From positions 62,001 to 126,000 of the forward strand of contig NZ_AHMM02000015.1 of NCBI RefSeq assembly GCF_000243675.2: 64,000 nucleotides of DNA, read 5' to 3'. A program made the translations under genes and the position numbers. The stretch comes from Leptospira inadai serovar Lyme str. 10 (GTDB lineage Bacteria > Spirochaetota > Leptospiria > Leptospirales > Leptospiraceae). This document shows, piece after piece, positions 60,101-64,000 of this stretch (positions are counted from its first letter, which is position 1; the number at the start of each line of letters is the position of its first letter). Below the pieces are notes generated by a model. The model made no database searches and was not told the DNA's origin. It was given only the letters and a program-made list of their open reading frames with translations.

Positions 60101-60429
60101 CAGAGGACAGAAGACTGAGGACAGACGCGTTCGCTTTCAGAAGACAGGGGTCAGAGGACGGAAGACAGAACATTGGCGAGCCGGGTTTCCATGCTATAGA
60201 GAAAAATTCTTATGCTAACAGTGGATCTTTCCTCGGCCCTTCTTTCTCGGTGTAGGAGTTCCAACATAATTCGTTTTTAAAAAAAATTGTTGTCAGGGTA
60301 ATAGGAATAATTGTCTGTCCTCTGTCCTCTGTCCTCTGTCCTCTGTCCTCTGTCCTCTGTCCTCTGTCCTCTGTCCTCTGTCCTCTGTCCTCTGTCCTCT
60401 GTCCTCTGTCCTCTGTCCTCTGTCCTCTG
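60101..60429. repeat. Dispersed repeat copy C with inverted ends
   Basis: Begins CAGAGGACAG (60101-60110) and ends in CTGTCCTCTG units, so the outermost 10 bp form a perfect inverted pair. Inside are the conserved core (60178-60250) and the tail shared with copy B (from 60254: AGGAGTTCCAACATAATTCG, TTGTTGTCAGGGTAAT). It fills most of the 529-bp gap between the EF-G-like gene and the MFS gene, both of which are transcribed away from it. No direct flanking duplication is obvious. Confidence 0.8.
60315..60429. repeat. Tandem 7-bp repeat (CTGTCCT), about 16 copies
   Basis: An uninterrupted run of CTGTCCT with no visible mismatch over 115 bp, forming the right end of repeat C. Such arrays change copy number by slippage. 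It lies 140 bp before the MFS start. The 68-codon frame through it, encoding repeated QRTEDRG, is a by-product of the repeat. Confidence 0.95.
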
Positions 60430-60568
60430 AATGTGTTCGATCGATGTTTTTAAGGTTTGCTTTTCTAGCGATCCTTCTTCCAATTATGCGGATAGTCTAA
60501 ACCGCATTAGCCGAATAACGTTATGCGAAGCGATTTTGAATCAGGAAAATAGTGGGAGATTTTATTCG

Positions 60569-61888
60569 ATGGAAATGAACGGGAAGCAAACCGAGAACGC
60601 CTGGAGAATTCTGATTCTCCTATTCTTTGCGAATCTTTTAAATTTCTTTGATCGAACGATACCGGCAATCATCGTAGAGCCGATTCGTCACGAATGGAAT
60701 TTGACCGATCTTGAGCTTGGATTCATAGGCTCCGCGTTTACGATCATATATGCAATGGCAGGCCTTCCCTTGGGACGGATAGCCGATACCGGAATTCGGA
60801 AGAAAATCATGGGTTGGGGGCTAGTAGCCTGGAGTGCGTTTACCGCAATTAACGGCCTCGCGTGGAACTATACTTCTTATGTATTCGTTAGGATGGCGGT
60901 GGGAATCGGCGAAGCTAGTTACGCTCCTGCGGCGAATTCATTGATCGGCGATTTGTTCCCGGCTCATAAGCGCGCACGTGCTATGGGCGTTTTTATGTTG
61001 GGGTTACCTCTCGGCTTAGTCCTCGCTTTTTTTACGGTTGGCGCTATGGTAAAAGCTTTCGGGACTTGGCGGGCGCCGTTTTTTATCGCCGCGATTCCGG
61101 GAATTCTATTAGCCGTCTTTTTATTCTTTATTAAGGAACCGCCGAGAGGCGCGGCCGAAGCGGTATCGATATCCGACAAAAAAATCGACCGCCCTATCTA
61201 TACGGTTATGAAAAACCGGACCATGTGGTGGATTATACTTTCCGGTCTGACGTTCAACTTCGCGGCATACTCCGTAAATACCTTTTTAGTCTCCTTGCTC
61301 CAACGATACTTTCATATTTCATTAACTAATGCTGCGGTTACCACCGGCTTCATCGTAGGTATTACGGGCCTCGTCGGCTTAACCGTAGGCGGATGGATCG
61401 CCGATAAAATTCATCAAAAATCGGAGCGCGGTCGCTTGTTATTCGGCGCCCTAAATCTTTTGGTATCCGGAATCGCAATTTGGTATGCCCTGGGACAATC
61501 CGATGCATTCATAGTCTCTTTTGCGATACTGTTCGCTTTCGGTTGGCTTGCATCATATACTTATTATACTTGCGTGTATCCCGCAATTCAGGACGTCATC
61601 GAACCCAGACTCCGAGCTACTGCAATGGCGCTTTACTTTGCGGCAATGTATTTGCTCGGGGGAGCTGCGGGTCCGGCTGTCGTAGGCTGGCTTTCCGATT
61701 ATCTAGCCCGAGCCGCGATGGTTCGAGCGGGAGCGATCCAGATTTCGGAAGAATTCAAAGCTATCGGCTTGCACGATGCCTTGTATTTAATCCCTATTAT
61801 GGTATTCGCGACTGCAGTCTTTGTGTTTTTTGCTTCCAGAAGTTTCCCGAAAGACGCTGCGAATATGAAACGAGAGATGTCTAGCTGA
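60569..61888 (+). CDS. MFS transporter, spinster-like
   Basis: 439 residues from the ATG at 60569, which follows GTGGGAG; the longer frame to 60431 would begin just after the tandem repeat. Twelve membrane helices. FFDRTIPAIIVEPIRHEW, LPLGRIADTGIRKKIMGWGL (motif A) and VGIGEASYAPAANSLIGDLF are characteristic of the spinster branch of MFS. Possible cargo includes lipids or organic acids; it cannot be told here. The spacing between the tandem array and the gene raises the possibility of expression variation. Confidence 0.87.
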   Translation: MEMNGKQTENAWRILILLFFANLLNFFDRTIPAIIVEPIRHEWNLTDLELGFIGSAFTIIYAMAGLPLGRIADTGIRKKIMGWGLVAWSAFTAINGLAWNYTSYVFVRMAVGIGEASYAPAANSLIGDLFPAHKRARAMGVFMLGLPLGLVLAFFTVGAMVKAFGTWRAPFFIAAIPGILLAVFLFFIKEPPRGAAEAVSISDKKIDRPIYTVMKNRTMWWIILSGLTFNFAAYSVNTFLVSLLQRYFHISLTNAAVTTGFIVGITGLVGLTVGGWIADKIHQKSERGRLLFGALNLLVSGIAIWYALGQSDAFIVSFAILFAFGWLASYTYYTCVYPAIQDVIEPRLRATAMALYFAAMYLLGGAAGPAVVGWLSDYLARAAMVRAGAIQISEEFKAIGLHDALYLIPIMVFATAVFVFFASRSFPKDAANMKREMSS

Positions 61889-61896
61889 ACAAGACG

Positions 61897-61930
61897 GCAC
61901 GGTTAGAGGGAGAATATTCGCTAACCGTGC
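61897..61930. terminator. Probable bidirectional terminator
   Basis: GCACGGTTAG at 61897-61906 and its exact complement at 61921-61930 form a 10-bp stem with a 14-base loop. It lies between the stops of two convergent genes. No long U-run follows on the plus strand (CTTGCTTTCCTTATTTTTT somewhat later), so efficiency is uncertain. Confidence 0.6.
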
Positions 61931-61943
61931 ACGCTTGCTTTCC

Positions 61944-62372
61944 TTATTTTTTGCCCAATCGAATCAGGCTAATCGCGATGCAAACCGCGGATAAAGTCGA
62001 AGTCCACGCGGGTAACGGAAAGAAATAAACGAATTCGATTACGGCAAGGCCGGATAGATTGAAAAAAATCGGGTAAAGTAGATTTTTGGTAGTCTGCGGA
62101 TTCGATACCGCGACTCCACCCAAAATCCATAATAAAATCGTAATAGAAAAAAGGGCGAGGGACAAGGCGATCCCCATTCCATAGTAAAAATCGTCATAAG
62201 AACGATTCGTCAATTCTCCCATCATCGGGACCTTGACCTCGGACATTTCCTGAACCAAAGCCTTGGCGGGAGGGTCCTGAACGTTTTTTCTTGCCTGCAT
62301 GCCGAACGTATGACCGACGGCGTGGAAAAGAATTAAGAATGCCGCTATCCGTAGTAATATCTTAGGATTCAT
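61944..62372 (-). CDS. Small four-helix membrane protein
   Basis: 142 residues. Hydrophobic helices are seen at the N-terminus (LLRIAAFLILFHAVGHTFG), then about 65-90, 100-120 and at the end. HAVGHTFG and DDFYYGMGIAL look like conserved family motifs (similar proteins seem common in Leptospira and Bacteroidetes, from memory). Function unknown. It lies 44 bp after the VOC gene, so they may share a transcript under the AraC-type regulator gene upstream. Confidence 0.7.
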   Translation of the reverse strand: MNPKILLRIAAFLILFHAVGHTFGMQARKNVQDPPAKALVQEMSEVKVPMMGELTNRSYDDFYYGMGIALSLALFSITILLWILGGVAVSNPQTTKNLLYPIFFNLSGLAVIEFVYFFPLPAWTSTLSAVCIAISLIRLGKK

Positions 62373-62416
62373 AGTTTCTACCTTTTTAATTGAGTCAAAA
62401 TTCGAGAGTTACATAA

Positions 62417-62782
62417 TTACGGATTTTGCAAACCGATCCGATTTCCTTCAGTGTCGATAAAGAATCCGATATACCCGGCTTCCGAGGAAAGAAACGTTTT
62501 CTTCATTACGATTTGCCCGTCCTCAGTTTCGACTTTTTGCAAAATCTTATCCAGATCTTCCCCTCCATCCAAATAGACGACGATCCCGTTATCGGATGGA
62601 GAGTATGACTCCCCTTGAACCAATGCGCCGCAATTAAAAGAATCGTCGCTCGGGAAAATCGCATATTTGATCGGACCTATTTCCATCCGATGAAATTCCA
62701 CTTCTAAAATTTTAGAATAAAATTCGACGGCTCTATCCAAGTTTATGACCGGAATCTCAATCCAGTTCGCTAGACGTTTCAT
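62417..62782 (-). CDS. VOC (glyoxalase/dioxygenase superfamily) protein
   Basis: 121 residues. The VOC fold is shown by IEIPVINLDRAVEFYSKIL at the start and GYIGFFIDTEGNRIGLQNP at the end, in the usual beta-alpha-beta repeats. Members include glyoxalase I, fosfomycin-resistance proteins and many of unknown role; the metal ligands are not all evident, so activity is uncertain. About 75 bp separate it from the AraC-type gene. Confidence 0.85.
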   Translation of the reverse strand: MKRLANWIEIPVINLDRAVEFYSKILEVEFHRMEIGPIKYAIFPSDDSFNCGALVQGESYSPSDNGIVVYLDGGEDLDKILQKVETEDGQIVMKKTFLSSEAGYIGFFIDTEGNRIGLQNP

Positions 62783-62857
62783 ATTTCCTCTATCGTAGAT
62801 TCGAATAGAAAGACAATACTAGATCCAGGCAGGATTGTATTGTAAAAATGGGACATT

Positions 62858-63673
62858 CTAATCCGGAAATAGTTTTCCATAGTCGGTCGCATCCTCTACG
62901 TAACGTCCCGGTGAACTTCCGGTAAACCTACGAAAATCTTTGATAAAATGAGCCTGATCATAATAGCGATCGTAAAAAATTCGGTCCTGCAATTTAGATG
63001 ATCTCCGGTTTTTAACGATTTTGTAAATGGATTGAAATCGAAAAACGTTTGCCAATAGCTTAGGACCTACTCCGATCGTTTCCATAAATCTTCGGTTCAG
63101 ATGACGCCTCGAAAAACCCAATTCGAGGGATAGATCTTGGACGGTTTTTCGGCCGCCGTTCATTCGTAGATCCTTGACTGCGTATTCGACTAACGAGTCG
63201 CGATTTTTCTTTCGCCTTAATCTTTGAATTAAACAATCTTGAATATATTCCACCTTCTGTACCACTGAAGGAAGATCCATGAGCGTATCTTCCCATTCCC
63301 GAACTTTGTCGCCGAATAAGTCCGATACGCTTAGCGTTCTGTTCGCGATTTCAAACATGGATAAGTCGAAAAAACGATAGGCGGCCTCGGGTTGGAGAAT
63401 AATGCCGATAGTACCAAGCCCATGCTCGAAATTCAGATAACCGGGTTCGGTTCTCATTCCTGAAATGATTAAATTAGAGGTCCGATGAAGCCGCCCTTTC
63501 TCGGCGATAGTACAGCGAATATTCCCGTAAAAGGGAAAAATAATCTTAATTTCCCCGTCGGGAACGATCAACCAACTAGGTAAAACGATTTCCTTTCCTC
63601 GATTTTGATGAACCCATATCTTCGCGACCGAATCCTGTAATTCTCTCTTCGGTTTGAAAAAAGTAATATCCAT
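62858..63673 (-). CDS. AraC-family transcriptional regulator
   Basis: 271 residues from the ATG at 63673; a TTG at 63724 is in frame. The C-terminal 100 residues hold the double helix-turn-helix of AraC proteins: RKTVQDLSLELGFSRRHLNRRF, then YDQAHFIKDFRRFTGSSPGRYV. The N-terminal domain (IVLPSWLIVPDGEIKIIFPF region) is of the effector-binding kind found in DUF6597-type regulators. It precedes the VOC and membrane protein genes and may control them. Confidence 0.9.
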   Translation of the reverse strand: MDITFFKPKRELQDSVAKIWVHQNRGKEIVLPSWLIVPDGEIKIIFPFYGNIRCTIAEKGRLHRTSNLIISGMRTEPGYLNFEHGLGTIGIILQPEAAYRFFDLSMFEIANRTLSVSDLFGDKVREWEDTLMDLPSVVQKVEYIQDCLIQRLRRKKNRDSLVEYAVKDLRMNGGRKTVQDLSLELGFSRRHLNRRFMETIGVGPKLLANVFRFQSIYKIVKNRRSSKLQDRIFYDRYYDQAHFIKDFRRFTGSSPGRYVEDATDYGKLFPD

Positions 63674-63849
63674 AAGATCTAGTCCGTATAGATCTCGCGT
63701 TCGCGGTTTCACCTCGTATAACAAAAACGAGAACCGACGGAGAATCCATGACGTAAAACGATCCGGTTTAAACGAAAAGAAGTCAATTAAGTTTGAACCC
63801 GGGGAACTGAATGATAAAGACAGATCAACAAAATCTCTCGGAACAAATC

Positions 63850-64000
63850 CTATTGGGGCGATTTCCGTCGAAATCTAGGCGCGATCGCATAATTCAACTG
63901 TATCAAAAATATTGCGATAATGCTGAGATAATTATTTACAAAGCAAAGTAATGCTGCGACCGCATAAAGAATCTGAGCATAGATCACCCTATTCCGAATC
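63850..64000 (-). CDS. C-terminal end of a TMEM175-like membrane protein (partial)
   Basis: A minus-strand frame enters from the right edge and stops at 63850. The 49 visible residues include one strong membrane helix and read VIYAQILYAVAALLCFVNNY, then LSIIAIFLIQLNYAIAPRF, ending in a basic tail. This is what the last helices of bacterial TMEM175 (DUF1211) potassium channel proteins look like, as I recall the family. The rest of the gene is outside the window. Confidence 0.6.
   Translation of the reverse strand, partial: IRNRVIYAQILYAVAALLCFVNNYLSIIAIFLIQLNYAIAPRFRRKSPQ

Noticed and set aside
60315..60429. Regular repeats that might be a CRISPR array
   Set aside because: The unit is only 7 bp with no spacers, and there are no cas genes in the window.
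60277..60483. 68-codon minus-strand frame encoding repeated QRTEDRG
   Set aside because: It is the translation of the 7-bp tandem array read across three frames; there is no ribosome binding site and no other protein character.

Overview
The window looks like chromosomal DNA of a Leptospira species (Spirochaetota). This is an inference from gene content: a suf cluster with an embedded Rieske protein, many SpoIIE/RsbU-type phosphatases and TPR proteins, an acyltransferase fused to a GpsA-like domain, and one uninterrupted EF-G-like/tuf/S10/spc/alpha supercluster. The moderate GC content (by eye) would suit the P2/intermediate group better than the low-GC pathogens. No rRNA is present to settle the species.

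Layout. 1-7.5 kb: the end of a TPR protein, an exported protein, a dispersed repeat, a peptidoglycan amidase, a DEAD-box helicase, a methyltransferase and a RidA-like protein. 7.6-11.9 kb: a minus-strand Fe-S assembly cluster, sufC-sufD-Rieske-sufS-sufU-sufT, with no adjacent sufB. 12-23.9 kb: housekeeping and signalling genes (EAL phosphodiesterase, response-regulator phosphatase followed by purC-purS-purQ, ccmABC, TPR protein, ABC ATPase, HMG-CoA lyase, TIGR02757-type protein). 24-29.8 kb: tRNA-Glu, tRNA-Lys, a strongly folding intergenic element, hisZ-purA and the acyltransferase-GpsA fusion beside a TetR gene. 30-42.2 kb: an accessory-looking stretch with a hydrolase, a composite repeat, an FGGY kinase, a SnoaL protein, an MFS carrier, a TetR regulator, a GSA-aminomutase-like aminotransferase, a GH5 glycosidase of endoglycoceramidase type and a membrane phosphatase with TPRs. 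Two sites with a common GTGAGTGAGT core suggest one TetR regulon here.

42.2-60 kb: a minus-strand run of 32 genes reading EF-G-like, tuf, rpsJ and the S10, spc and alpha ribosomal genes, secY, adk, infA, rpmJ, rpoA and rplQ, closed by a Rho-independent terminator. rpsL, rpsG and map are absent from their usual places. 60-64 kb: a repeat carrying about 16 tandem copies of a 7-bp unit, an MFS transporter, three small minus-strand genes (membrane protein, VOC protein, AraC regulator) and the 3' end of a TMEM175-like channel gene.

The most unusual non-genic signal is a repeat family with three copies (about 2.0, 31.2 and 60.3 kb). Each copy has a conserved core of about 65-70 bp flanked by arrays of AGAGGAC-like heptamers, inverted at the two ends. 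One copy supplies the last codons and stop of a gene, and another sits between the ribosomal supercluster and a transporter. All functional calls rest on motif reading; no database search was run.
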